Positions 25,541-33,951 of a DNA stretch of 64,000 nucleotides are shown here, one piece after another. Position numbers and translations under genes: made by a program. This stretch comes from Arthrobacter sp. FB24. GTDB taxonomy: Bacteria; Actinomycetota; Actinomycetes; Actinomycetales; Micrococcaceae. The notes beneath the pieces are model-generated. The model saw only the letters and a program-made list of their open reading frames with translations. It was not told the DNA's origin and did no database searches. Where the stretch lies: positions 2,728,001-2,792,000 of the forward strand of contig NC_008541.1 of assembly GCF_000196235.1 (NCBI RefSeq), read 5' to 3'. Position 1 is the first letter of the stretch, and every line of letters begins with the position of its first letter.

Positions 25541-26890
25541 TTAGGTCGCGTCCTCCGTGAGGACGAGGTCGCGGCCCACGGTTTCCGGAGTGAAGAACGT
25601 GGTGGCGAACGAGATTAGTGCCAGCACCAGCGAATAGATGGCGAGCACCAGCCACGAGTGATCCGTTGCGGCAAGGAGCGATGCGCCCACGAGGGGCACA
25701 AGACCGCCGGCCATGACGGCGGAGAGTTCGCGGCTCATGGCCACTCCGGTGAAGCGGTACTGGGACCCGAACAGTTCAGGCAGGAGCGGGCACTGGGGGC
25801 CAAGCATGGACTGGACGCCAATGGCGATGCCCACCACCATGACCACCCAGACGAGGGTCACGTTGCCGAGCGTCACGAGGTAGAACGCCGGAAGGGCGAT
25901 GACGGCTTGGAACAGGGCGCCGTAGCGGTATACCGGGACACGACCGTAACGGTCCGAGAGAGCGCCGAACGTGACTACCATGACGGCAGCAAAGCCGGCC
26001 GCAATGAGCAGGCCTACGGGCCCGATGAACTTGTCGCCCGGGAACACGCCGTCTTTGGCCGCCAGGAACGCGATCAGTAGTGCGGAGTAGATCGAGGAGT
26101 TGCCGTTCTCGCCCATGCGCAGTCCGATGCCGATCAGGACGTTCTTCTTGGAGTGCTTCCACAACTGGCCGATGGGGTTCTTGACCACGTTCTTGTGCTT
26201 TTCGAGCTCCTGGAAAACCGGCGTTTCCTTGAGCCGCAGCCGAATGAAGATCGCCACCGCAATAAGGATGATGCTGGCCAGGAACGGCACACGCCACAAC
26301 CAGCCCTCAAGGACGGCTTTGTCTGCCATGGCGATCAGTGCAAACGTGCCCGCACCGAGGAGGGTGCCCAGCTGGATGCCGACGAACGGCAGGGAAGCAA
26401 AGAATCCACGACGACGGCGCGGCGCTACTTCGGAAATCAAAGTTGTTGCACCGGCCTGTTCAGCACCGGCCCCGAGACCCTGGAGGATGCGCAGGGTTAC
26501 GAGGAGGACCGCACCCAGCATGCCCGCCTGTTCGAACGTGGGCAGCAGACCGATGGCGAAGCTTGCGGTTCCCATCAGGCCGATCGTAAGAATCAGCACC
26601 ATTTTGCGGCCGAACCTGTCACCGATAACGCCAAAGATGACGCCACCGAAGGGACGGGCGGCAAACCCGACGCCGTATGTGGCGAACGACGCGATCAGGG
26701 CGCCGTCCTCGCCGAGGGGCTTGAAGAAAAGCGGTCCAAAAATCAAGGCTGAAGCCAGGCCATAAATGTAGAAGTCGTAATACTCCAGAGCGGAGCCCAC
26801 GGAGCTGGCAAGAGTTGCCCTCCGCAGTTGTTCCGGTTCGACGACGGCGCCGTCCGCATCGGCAATCGGTGATTCAGTACGAGTTGTCAC
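25541..26890 (-). CDS. MFS transporter, MHS type
   Basis: 449 residues with 12 membrane segments of the metabolite:H+ symporter (MHS) subfamily: SALEYYDFYIYGLASALIF in TM1, FGVIGDRFGRKMVLI after TM2, and RRRRGFFASLP in the middle loop. MHS proteins import organic acids, betaines or shikimate-like compounds. GTG 26890 follows AAGGGAG with good spacing, and a GTG at 26896 is in frame. An IclR regulator follows downstream and likely controls it. Confidence 0.9.
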   Translation of the reverse strand: MTTRTESPIADADGAVVEPEQLRRATLASSVGSALEYYDFYIYGLASALIFGPLFFKPLGEDGALIASFATYGVGFAARPFGGVIFGVIGDRFGRKMVLILTIGLMGTASFAIGLLPTFEQAGMLGAVLLVTLRILQGLGAGAEQAGATTLISEVAPRRRRGFFASLPFVGIQLGTLLGAGTFALIAMADKAVLEGWLWRVPFLASIILIAVAIFIRLRLKETPVFQELEKHKNVVKNPIGQLWKHSKKNVLIGIGLRMGENGNSSIYSALLIAFLAAKDGVFPGDKFIGPVGLLIAAGFAAVMVVTFGALSDRYGRVPVYRYGALFQAVIALPAFYLVTLGNVTLVWVVMVVGIAIGVQSMLGPQCPLLPELFGSQYRFTGVAMSRELSAVMAGGLVPLVGASLLAATDHSWLVLAIYSLVLALISFATTFFTPETVGRDLVLTEDAT

Positions 26891-26969
26891 TAGCACTCCC
26901 TTAAGAACACTCCAGACCCCCGTTGGTCTGGTGGGATAGTGGCGTCACCGGTGGTGTCGATCACTATAT

Positions 26970-26995
26970 TGAACAGAGTACAGCACCCTGAACGG
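26970..26995 (-). promoter_or_regulatory. Repeated TGAACAG-type boxes upstream of the MFS gene
   Basis: TGAACAG (26970-26976) and TGAACGG (26989-26995) lie about 80-105 bases upstream of the MFS gene start. The same half-site occurs as an inverted pair upstream of the IclR gene, so these are candidate operators for it. Confidence 0.4.
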
Positions 26996-27060
26996 ATAGC
27001 CAATGATGAAATCCGATTTATTTTTTTCGGGCCGCGCATGGCCGCCTACGCAGGTCCGGC

Positions 27061-27858
27061 TTAGCCCATCGGGTTGCCCAGGGACCGGGCCAACTCCTTG
27101 AGTTCCTTCACCATCATGGCGCCCTGCTCCTGGGAGTAGGTGGCCTTCAGTGCGGTGACCGAAAGGCCGAGGCTTGGCCCGTGGGCTCCCCTGGTCGGGA
27201 CTGAGACTGCCAGGCACACGACACCGGTGGTGGATTCCTCATCCTCGAAGGCATATCCCTGCTCGCGGATAACCGGCAACTGCTTCTTGAATTCGGCTCC
27301 CGTCCGCAGCGACTTGGGCGTGAGCACGGGAAGTTCGGCGTCATCAGGGAACAGCTCGTCAATGTCGTGGTCGTGCAGCCGCGCGATGAGCGCCTTGCCC
27401 ACGGCACAGAGCGACACCGGCATCTTGTCGCCGATATTCGAGGTCAGCCGGACCGCGGGGTGACCTTCATAACGGGCCAGGTAGATGACGTTGGTTCCAT
27501 CAAGCATCGCGATGCGGACTGTTTCCCCGGACAGGGTGGGAGCCTGCTCGCAGAAGCGGTAGAACTCCTGGACCTCGTCAAGCCGGCTGAGGTAGGCGGC
27601 ACCAAGTTCCACAAGCTTGCGCCCGAGCGTAAAATCGGCTCCCTGGCGGTTGATGAGGCGCGCCTCTTCGAGGGCGAGCAAAAGGTTCGAGGTGGACGAC
27701 TTGGGGATGCCGAGTTCGCGCGACAGGTCACTCAGCGTGAGCCTGCCCGTTGCGGAGGCAGCCAGGGCCTCCAGCACGGCGGCGGCGCGCGTCACAGCCG
27801 GAGCGGGGGACGCGCTCCCCAGTCCGTCGGAGGTGCGGGAAGCCCGGGAATCGGCCAT
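27061..27858 (-). CDS. IclR family transcriptional regulator
   Basis: 265 residues. The helix-turn-helix spans about 35-85 (TLSDLSRELGIPKSSTSNLLLALEEA), and the ligand-binding domain follows (SLCAVGKALIARL, GYAFEDEESTTGVVCLAVSV). ATG 27858 has GAAGGAGA just upstream. It lies downstream of its probable target in opposite order to transcription: the IclR gene is upstream of the MFS gene on the same strand, with 164 bp between. Ligand is probably an aromatic or small organic acid, by analogy only. Confidence 0.9.
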   Translation of the reverse strand: MADSRASRTSDGLGSASPAPAVTRAAAVLEALAASATGRLTLSDLSRELGIPKSSTSNLLLALEEARLINRQGADFTLGRKLVELGAAYLSRLDEVQEFYRFCEQAPTLSGETVRIAMLDGTNVIYLARYEGHPAVRLTSNIGDKMPVSLCAVGKALIARLHDHDIDELFPDDAELPVLTPKSLRTGAEFKKQLPVIREQGYAFEDEESTTGVVCLAVSVPTRGAHGPSLGLSVTALKATYSQEQGAMMVKELKELARSLGNPMG

Positions 27859-27894
27859 GATTCTCCTTCAGTTAAAGCGCGTCCGTGATGCGCC

Positions 27895-27926
27895 GTTCAT
27901 TCAAACCTGTTCATTCAGCTGAACAG
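27895..27926 (-). promoter_or_regulatory. Candidate IclR autoregulatory operator
   Basis: CTGTTCA-N6-TGAACAG (27907-27926) is a perfect 7-bp inverted repeat. GTTCATTCA also occurs twice as direct repeats (27895-27903 and 27909-27917). It lies 36-68 bases upstream of the IclR start codon. Confidence 0.5.
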
Positions 27927-28068
27927 TAACCATCATAATGTCTGGGGCATGGATTTGTTCCCCCTGCTCCCGCTTGCCGGGACGGGGGAAGCCGGCCGCC
28001 CTGACAACGGACTCCGGCAGCGCGGGACCTTTGGCTCTGGAGGGAACTGACGCCACGCCTCAAACTGT

Positions 28069-28097
28069 TTCACATTTCCAAAAATTCACTGTATATT
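28069..28097 (+). promoter_or_regulatory. Near-consensus sigma-70-type promoter
   Basis: TTCACA (28069-28074), a 17-base spacer and TATATT (28092-28097) match the consensus at five of six bases in each hexamer. The predicted start, 28104, is the first base of a 17-bp hairpin. No coding frame follows on this strand. Confidence 0.5.
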
Positions 28098-28103
28098 CAA
28101 TTC

Positions 28104-28150
28104 AAGCCTTCCACCGCGGCATCCCCCAATAGCCGCGGTGGAAGGCTTTT
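28104..28150. terminator. 17-bp hairpin with T-run
   Basis: A perfect 17-bp stem, AAGCCTTCCACCGCGGC (28104-28120) with its complement (28132-28148), has an 11-base loop and TTTT on the plus strand. It also lies 32 bases past the stop of the minus-strand DUF6504 gene and may terminate that gene. Confidence 0.8.
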
Positions 28151-28181
28151 CCAATTCCCGGCAGCATCGCAAGGCCGGAAA

Positions 28182-28472
28182 TCATGCGGCGTCGGCGATA
28201 GCCTCCCTCAGCCGCCAGCCTCCGCCGAGTCCGTCGCGGATCAGTTCCATGGTGGTCAGAGCCGAATTCTCGTTCCTGCCCAGCCTTGCCTGGACGCGCC
28301 ACACCTCGATGTCCACCCTGCCCAGGCCCTTGGGCATCCTGCGCTCGGCCTCCCACCAGCTCACACGCTCAAACCACCGGACAGGTTCCGCGCCGATGGT
28401 CCATTCCCGGCCGCCGCGGAGTATCGAGAGCGGCCGGCCGTCCGGGGCCATCCTCATCATGATGTGTTCCAT
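28182..28472 (-). CDS. DUF6504-like small protein
   Basis: 96 residues. The pattern GGREWTIGAEPVRWFERVSWW followed by DIEVWRVQARLG is that of DUF6504 proteins, small beta-rich actinobacterial proteins of unknown role often near dinB or dnaE2 genes. Neither of those is nearby here. TAGTGT on the minus strand ends exactly six bases before the ATG, supporting the start and a leaderless mRNA. Confidence 0.65.
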   Translation of the reverse strand: MEHIMMRMAPDGRPLSILRGGREWTIGAEPVRWFERVSWWEAERRMPKGLGRVDIEVWRVQARLGRNENSALTTMELIRDGLGGGWRLREAIADAA

Positions 28473-28478
28473 GCCGCC

Positions 28479-28484
28479 ACACTA
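28479..28484 (-). promoter_or_regulatory. -10 box of leaderless DUF6504 gene
   Basis: TAGTGT on the minus strand is placed so that transcription starts on the A of ATG 28472. Confidence 0.45.
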
Positions 28485-28572
28485 TGGACGGGGTCCGACA
28501 ATCACTCTGTGGCAGCAAACACAAAGAACCCCGCCATCGCGGCCTGGTCAGGCTGCAAAAACGGGGTTCTGC

Positions 28573-28648
28573 TGGTGGGTCCTACCGGGATCGAACCGAT
28601 GACATCCACGGTGTAAACGTGGCGCTCTACCAGCTGAGCTAAAGACCC
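28573..28648 (-). tRNA. tRNA-Val (TAC), CCA encoded
   Basis: On the minus strand the acceptor GGGTCTT pairs with AGGACCC, the D-arm is TAGCTCAGCTGGTAGAG, the anticodon stem-loop CCACG-TTTACAC-CGTGG gives anticodon TAC, and the T-loop is GGTTCGATCC. The 3' ACCA is encoded, unlike the tRNA-His gene in this window. Confidence 0.97.
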
Positions 28649-28758
28649 AAACGGTGATTTCCGCGCCTCAGCGCTTCAACCAACGAACAGCAACTGTACC
28701 GGATGTAACGTGCAGAAAGCCAATCGGCAACCACCCGAGCGGGCCGGTGAGGTGCACG

Positions 28759-29679
28759 TCACAGATCCGGCAGCTCGGCGGCGAGCCAGGTGAGGGATTC
28801 GCTAACGCCGGCCTCCAGTTTGATGGTCGCAAGGTCGTCTCCGCGCGTAGCTCCCCTATTGATGATGACCACCGGCTTCTCCTGCTTGGCGGCATGCCGG
28901 ACGAAGCGAAGCCCGCTCATGACCGTCAGTGAGGATCCTGCAACAACCAGGGCGCCGGCCTCGTCGACCATGGCGTAGGAGCGTTCAACCCGGTCCTTTG
29001 GTACGTTTTCGCCGAAATACACAAAGTCGGGCTTGAGGGTTCCGCCGCAGGCCGGACAGTGCGCCACAACGAAACTGCGGATGAGGGCCGAATCCTCCAC
29101 CGTGGCGTCGGCGTCCGGCGCCATCTCAACCACGCCGTCCGCAAGGGCCTGCTCCAGGAATCCGGGGTTGAGCTCCTCCAGCACTCCGGCCAGCAGCGTC
29201 CTGCTGTAGCGGCGGGCGCAGGACAGGCAGGCCACCCGGTCGAAGCGGCCGTGGAGGTCCACCACGTTCACGCTCCCGGCGTCCTCGTGGAGCCGGTCCA
29301 CATTCTGGGTGATCAGGCCGGTCAACAGGCCGCGCTGCTCAAGCCGGGCTGCTGCCGCGTGGCCGTCATTCGGGTCGGCGCGCCGCAGGTGGGACCAGCC
29401 GATATGGTTCCGCGCCCAGTACCGTTGGCGGTTGCCGGCGTGCCCGATGAACTCCTGATAGGTCATGGGCGCCCTCGGGGCAGCATCCGGACCCCGGTAG
29501 TCCGGTATGCCGGAGTCGGTGCTGAGGCCGGCTCCGGTGAGGAGTGCGAAGCGTGTTCCAGCTATCGCGTCCCTGATGCCCCGGAGGACGCCGAGCTCGT
29601 CAGGGGCAGGGGCGGCGGCACCCACCGGCGGCAGACTGGCGAAGCCAGTCATGCCGAGCCCGGGGTGCCGCTGCCTCAT
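28759..29679 (-). CDS. Sir2 family NAD-dependent protein deacylase
   Basis: 306 residues. GAGLSTDSGIPDYRG is the NAD-binding motif, TQNVDRLH contains the core QN, DLHG gives the catalytic His, and two Cys pairs (CLSCARRY and CPACGG) form the zinc ribbon. FVYFGENVP closes the active site. Sirtuins remove acyl groups from lysine, coupling to NAD hydrolysis. ATG 29679 is chosen because a longer frame would overlap ahpE, which ends at 29684. Probably co-transcribed with ahpE. Confidence 0.93.
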   Translation of the reverse strand: MRQRHPGLGMTGFASLPPVGAAAPAPDELGVLRGIRDAIAGTRFALLTGAGLSTDSGIPDYRGPDAAPRAPMTYQEFIGHAGNRQRYWARNHIGWSHLRRADPNDGHAAAARLEQRGLLTGLITQNVDRLHEDAGSVNVVDLHGRFDRVACLSCARRYSRTLLAGVLEELNPGFLEQALADGVVEMAPDADATVEDSALIRSFVVAHCPACGGTLKPDFVYFGENVPKDRVERSYAMVDEAGALVVAGSSLTVMSGLRFVRHAAKQEKPVVIINRGATRGDDLATIKLEAGVSESLTWLAAELPDL

Positions 29680-29683
29680 GGGG

Positions 29684-30196
29684 TCAGTTCCCGCCAAGCT
29701 CCGACAGGGCTGCACGGTAGGCGGCCAGGTCACGGGCCTGGCCGCGAGGATTCACCACGACGTACCGAATGATGCCGTCCGCATCGATGATGAAAGTACC
29801 CCGTTGGGCCATGCCGCTGTTGGGGTCGAAGACGCCGTATTGGGCGGCAACTGCCCCGTGGGGCCAGAAGTCGGCCAGCAGGTCGAATCCGTACCCTTCC
29901 TTTTCCGCGTAGGCCCGCACAGTGAACTTACTGTCCACGGAAAGGGCCAGGACGGTGGCATTCGCGTCCTCAAACAGCGAAAGGTTGTCCCGGATTTCAC
30001 AGAGCTCGCCCGTGCAGATTCCCGAAAAGGCGAACGGATAGAACACGACGACGACGTTGCGTCCCCGCAATTCCGACAGCCGGACGGGTTCGCCGTACTG
30101 GTTGACCAGTTCAAAGTCGGGCGCTAAGTCTCCGACCTCGGGAACAGCGGGGGCCTCACCGGCACCGTAAACCGTTTGCAGTTGCTGGAGCGTCAC
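29684..30196 (-). CDS. ahpE: AhpE-type 1-Cys peroxiredoxin
   Basis: 170 residues. FYPFAFSGICTGELCEIRD carries the peroxidatic Cys and closely matches mycobacterial AhpE, as do DFWPHGAVAAQYGVF and RGTFIIDADGIIRYV. It reduces hydroperoxides and peroxynitrite, recycled in mycobacteria through mycothiol/mycoredoxin. A second Cys four residues after the peroxidatic one is absent from M. tuberculosis AhpE and could act in resolution. The GTG start overlaps the stop codon of the DUF3052 gene (GTGA). Confidence 0.93.
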   Translation of the reverse strand: MTLQQLQTVYGAGEAPAVPEVGDLAPDFELVNQYGEPVRLSELRGRNVVVVFYPFAFSGICTGELCEIRDNLSLFEDANATVLALSVDSKFTVRAYAEKEGYGFDLLADFWPHGAVAAQYGVFDPNSGMAQRGTFIIDADGIIRYVVVNPRGQARDLAAYRAALSELGGN

Positions 30197-30612
30197 TTGT
30201 TCTTCCTGGTGACCAGGCGCGTTGCGCTCCAGTCCTTGGAAACGCCAGGTGAAGTGGTGAGGTGGAGCCCTGCCGTGGGTGCGGCTTCCTGGATCTCCGC
30301 CGGCGACACGTAGCCGTGCCTGCCCGACTTGGGAGTGAGTACCCAGACCACACCGTTCTCACTCAGAGTGGTGAGGGAATCCATGAGGGTGTCAACCAGG
30401 TCTCCGTCGCCGTCCCGCCACCAAAAAATGACGGCGTCAACAACGTCATGGTCGTCTTCATCAAGGAGTTCAGAACCGGTCAGGTCCTCAATATCGTCAC
30501 GTAAGTCGAAGTCGACGTCGTCGTCGTAACCGAACTCCTGAATCAGATCCCCGTTTTTGAAACCCAATTTTTCCGCCACATTTACCGAAGTGGCGGCGTC
30601 GGCCTCGCTCAC
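30193..30612 (-). CDS. DUF3052 family protein
   Basis: 139 residues from GTG 30612, which follows TTGGAGGAACAC; a longer TTG start at 30624 would swallow this ribosome site. The protein is strongly acidic (FGYDDDVDFDLRDDIEDLTG, DEDDHDVVDAVIFWWRDGDGDL). DUF3052 is widespread in actinobacteria with no proven function. It commonly sits between a peroxiredoxin and the divergent aceE, as here. Confidence 0.88.
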   Translation of the reverse strand: MSEADAATSVNVAEKLGFKNGDLIQEFGYDDDVDFDLRDDIEDLTGSELLDEDDHDVVDAVIFWWRDGDGDLVDTLMDSLTTLSENGVVWVLTPKSGRHGYVSPAEIQEAAPTAGLHLTTSPGVSKDWSATRLVTRKNK

Positions 30613-30624
30613 GTGTTCCTCCAA

Positions 30625-31035
30625 TGCTTAGTCATCTGCATAAATCTAGTGATTTCCATTACTACAAGCCAACACCCTTTGTGTCTGCTCTTCAAGCTGT
30701 TGCCCCTGCGATCCCACTTATTCTGCGTCACATCAGGTCTTGGCGACGGACCGGCCTTGCGGCTTCCCGTCACACAACCAGTATGACGTCAAATACGACA
30801 GGCACGTCAGGCAGCGGCTACGCATCGGATAGCTCTCACGGCTAGAGTGGCTGATGACGACTATGCCGGCGGGGCGATCGCCCTGGTTTTAAGAGGCCAT
30901 AGACGTGATAGGACCCTGCCCGGCGCACATGACCGGGCTGATGTAACCGATACGTCGCACACGTCGCGTTCACGCCAGGCAGTTACCCTGCCGGACCTGA
31001 GGGCGCCGATGCATGCGCGCAAAGAGAGGTTGGAC
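30625..31035. other. Intergenic region between DUF3052 and aceE
   Basis: About 410 bases. It must hold divergent promoters. A TAGATT box on the minus strand (about 30644-30649) suits the DUF3052 gene. A perfect TGACGTCA palindrome lies at 30784-30791. The AGAGAGG ribosome site for aceE is at 31023-31029. Open frames here on either strand lack ribosome sites and family features, so I see no gene. Confidence 0.6.
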
Positions 31036-33777
31036 GTGGCTGCAGGAGAAGATACCTCCCATATCCTCAGCGGGTTGACTAACCAGCTGCCTGATCGTGA
31101 TCCGGAAGAGACCGCCGAATGGATTGAGTCCCTGGATACGCTGATCAGGGAACAGGGCACCGAGCGTGCCCAGTACATCATGCGCAGTCTCCTGCAGCGT
31201 GCCGGCGCCCAGAGCGTCGGGGTTCCGATGGTCACCACCACGGACTATGTGAACACCATTCCCGCGGACCAGGAAGCACCGTTCCCGGGCAACGAGGAAT
31301 ACGAGCGCCGCTACCGGGCGTACATGCGCTGGAACGCCGCGGTCATGGTGCACCGGTCCCAGCGCCCGAACATCGGGGTCGGCGGGCACATCTCCACCTA
31401 TGCCGGGGCCGCGACCCTGTACGAGGTCGGGTTCAACCACTTCTTCCGCGGCAAGGACCACCCCGGCGGCGGGGACCAGGTCTTCTTCCAGGGCCACGCT
31501 TCCCCGGGCATGTACGCCAGGGCGTTCATGGAAGGACGCCTGACCGAGGAGGACCTGGACGGGTTCCGGCAGGAAAAGTCCAAGGCCGGCCACGCCCTGT
31601 CCTCCTACCCGCACCCGCGGCTGATGCCCGGGTTCTGGGAATTCCCCACCGTGTCCATGGGCATCGGGCCGATGAACGCGATCTACCAGGCCCAGTCCAA
31701 CCGGTACCTGCACAACCGCGGCCTGAAAGACACCTCCGACCAGCAGGTCTGGGCGTTCCTGGGCGACGGGGAAATGGACGAGCCCGAGTCCCGCGGCCTG
31801 CTCCAGCTCGCCGCGAACGAGAACCTGGACAACCTGAACTTCGTGATCAACTGCAACCTCCAGCGCCTGGACGGGCCGGTGCGCGGCAACGGGAAGATCA
31901 TGCAGGAACTCGAAGCGTTCTTCCGCGGCGCGGGCTGGAACGTCATCAAGGTCGTCTGGGGCCGGGAATGGGATGACCTCCTGGCCAAGGACAACGACGG
32001 GTCCCTGGTGAAGATCATGAACGAGACCCCGGACGGGGACTACCAGACCTACAAGGCAGAATCCGGCGGGTTCGTCCGCGAACACTTCTTCGGGAAGACC
32101 CCGCAGACCAAGGACATGGTCGCGGACCTGAGCGATGACCAGATCTGGAACCTCAAGCGCGGCGGCCACGACTACCGCAAGGTCTACGCCGCGTACAAGG
32201 CAGCCACCGAATTCAAGGGCAAACCCACCGTCATCCTGGCCAAAACGGTCAAGGGCTACGGCCTCGGCCCGCACTTCGAAGGCCGCAACGCCACACACCA
32301 GATGAAGAAACTCACCCTCGACGACCTCAAGTCGTTCCGGGACCACCTGCGCATCCCGATCACGGATGAGCAGCTCGAGGGCGATCCCTACCAGCCGCCG
32401 TACTTCCACCCCGGCAACGATGCGCCGGAAATCGCGTACATGATGGAGCGCCGGGCCGCCCTGGGCGGTTCCGTTCCGGAGCGCCGCAGCAAGCATGCCG
32501 CCATCACGCTTCCCGACGCGAAGTCCTATGAGGTGGCCAAGCGCGGTTCGGGCAAGCAGCAGGCTGCCACGACCATGGCGTTCGTCCGCCTGCTCAAGGA
32601 CCTCATGCGGGACAAGGAGTTCGGCAAGCACATCGCGCCGATCATCCCCGATGAGGCGCGTACGTTCGGCATGGATGCGTTCTTCCCGACGGCGAAGATC
32701 TACAACCCCAAGGGCCAGAACTACCTCTCCGTGGACCGGGACCTGGTCCTGGCCTACAAGGAATCCGCCCAGGGCCAGCTGATCCACCCCGGCATCAACG
32801 AAGCCGGCGCCGTCGCAGCCTTCACCGCCGCCGGCACCGCCTACGCCACCCACGGCGTCCCGCTGATCCCGGTCTACGTGTTCTACTCCATGTTCGGCTT
32901 CCAGCGCACCGGCGACGCCTTCTGGGCCGCCGCGGACCAAATGACCCGCGGCTTCATCATCGGCGCCACTGCAGGCCGGACCACCCTCACCGGCGAAGGA
33001 CTCCAGCACGCCGACGGCCACTCCCCCATCCTCGCCGCCACCAACCCGGCCGTCGTCACCTACGACCCCGCCTACGGCTACGAAATGGGCCACATCATCC
33101 GCGACGGCATCGAGCGGATGTACGGACCGGACTCCACTGACCGGAACCTGATGTACTACATCACCGTCTACAACGAACCCATCACCCAGCCGGCAGAGCC
33201 GGACGAGCTGGACGTTGAAGGCGTGATCAAGGGCATCTATCTGCTCGCACCGGCCAAGATTGACGGCCCCCGCACGCAGATCCTGGCCTCGGGCGTTTCG
33301 GTGCCCTGGGCGCTCGAAGCCCAGCGGATCCTGGCCGAGGACTGGGGCGTCTCCGCAGACGTCTGGTCCGTCACGTCATGGAACGAACTCCGCCGCGACG
33401 CCATGGCCGCCGAGGAAGAGGCCTTCCTCAACCCGGGCCAGCCGGCGCGCGTGCCGTTCGTCACCGCGCAGCTCGAAGGTGCCACCGGCCCTATCGTGGC
33501 TGTCACGGACTACATGAAGGCCGTCCCGGACCAGATCCGCCAGTTCCTCCCGAACGAGTTCGCCTCGCTCGGCGCGGACGGCTTCGGCTTCTCCGACACC
33601 CGCGCCGCAGCACGCCGCTTCTTCAAGAACGACATCCACTCCATCGTGGTCCGTTCACTGGAGATGCTCGCGCGCCGCAGCGAGGTGGACGCCCAGGCTC
33701 CTGCCCAGGCCATTGAGAAGTATCGCCTGCATAACGTGAATGCGGGTTCCACCGGAAACGCCGGAGGCGAATCCTGA
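31036..33777 (+). CDS. aceE: Pyruvate dehydrogenase E1, homodimeric
   Basis: 913 residues, the homodimeric E1 typical of actinobacteria and proteobacteria. It decarboxylates pyruvate with thiamine diphosphate and passes acetyl to lipoyl-E2. [10 protein letters not shown] and the downstream [14 protein letters not shown] form the ThDP-Mg motif, and [22 protein letters not shown] marks the active-site channel. GTG 31036 is chosen from AGAGAGG six bases upstream. Frames from 30847 or 31009 add N-terminal sequence not typical of AceE. E2 and E3 are not adjacent. Confidence 0.96.
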   Translation: MAAGEDTSHILSGLTNQLPDRDPEETAEWIESLDTLIREQGTERAQYIMRSLLQRAGAQSVGVPMVTTTDYVNTIPADQEAPFPGNEEYERRYRAYMRWNAAVMVHRSQRPNIGVGGHISTYAGAATLYEVGFNHFFRGKDHPGGGDQVFFQGHASPGMYARAFMEGRLTEEDLDGFRQEKSKAGHALSSYPHPRLMPGFWEFPTVSMGIGPMNAIYQAQSNRYLHNRGLKDTSDQQVWAFLGDGEMDEPESRGLLQLAANENLDNLNFVINCNLQRLDGPVRGNGKIMQELEAFFRGAGWNVIKVVWGREWDDLLAKDNDGSLVKIMNETPDGDYQTYKAESGGFVREHFFGKTPQTKDMVADLSDDQIWNLKRGGHDYRKVYAAYKAATEFKGKPTVILAKTVKGYGLGPHFEGRNATHQMKKLTLDDLKSFRDHLRIPITDEQLEGDPYQPPYFHPGNDAPEIAYMMERRAALGGSVPERRSKHAAITLPDAKSYEVAKRGSGKQQAATTMAFVRLLKDLMRDKEFGKHIAPIIPDEARTFGMDAFFPTAKIYNPKGQNYLSVDRDLVLAYKESAQGQLIHPGINEAGAVAAFTAAGTAYATHGVPLIPVYVFYSMFGFQRTGDAFWAAADQMTRGFIIGATAGRTTLTGEGLQHADGHSPILAATNPAVVTYDPAYGYEMGHIIRDGIERMYGPDSTDRNLMYYITVYNEPITQPAEPDELDVEGVIKGIYLLAPAKIDGPRTQILASGVSVPWALEAQRILAEDWGVSADVWSVTSWNELRRDAMAAEEEAFLNPGQPARVPFVTAQLEGATGPIVAVTDYMKAVPDQIRQFLPNEFASLGADGFGFSDTRAAARRFFKNDIHSIVVRSLEMLARRSEVDAQAPAQAIEKYRLHNVNAGSTGNAGGES

Positions 33778-33802
33778 CGTTCCACCCCTAGCCAGGGAGA
33801 TT

Positions 33803-33840
33803 GACGGCGGCGGTCCCCACCAAAGGCGGGGGCCGCCGTC
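33803..33840 (+). terminator. Terminator after aceE
   Basis: GACGGCGGCGGTCCCC pairs with GGGGGCCGCCGTC around a short loop, 25 bases past the aceE stop codon, followed by GTCGTT. A weak U-run but a very stable stem. Confidence 0.7.
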
Positions 33841-33898
33841 GTCGTTCCCGCCCTGAGTTGGCCTGACCGGGCGGGCCTGTGACGCAGCGCAAATCGAG

Positions 33899-33915
33899 TT
33901 GTAGCCTTTGCACAA
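33899..33915 (+). promoter_or_regulatory. Candidate FasR box upstream of fasR
   Basis: TTGTAGCCTTTGCACAA agrees at 13 of 17 positions with TTGTAGACTTCCTACAA upstream of fabD. It ends 37 bases before the fasR start. Confidence 0.5.
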
Positions 33916-33939
33916 ATGGAGCTTGGCCTGCGCGCACCG

Positions 33940-33945
33940 TATGCT
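33940..33945 (+). promoter_or_regulatory. -10 box of leaderless fasR promoter
   Basis: TATGCT ends exactly six bases before ATG 33952, predicting transcription from the A of the start codon. Confidence 0.5.
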
Positions 33946-33951
33946 CGATGC

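Noticed and set aside
27938..28132. 64-residue plus-strand frame ahead of the 28104 hairpin
   Set aside because: No ribosome site and it crosses the promoter and into the hairpin.
30624..30845. 73-residue plus-strand frame upstream of aceE
   Set aside because: Ser/Thr-rich, no ribosome site, and it lies where divergent promoters must be.
30970..33093. 707-residue minus-strand frame
   Set aside because: Antisense shadow of aceE, Val/Gly/His-rich with no family features.
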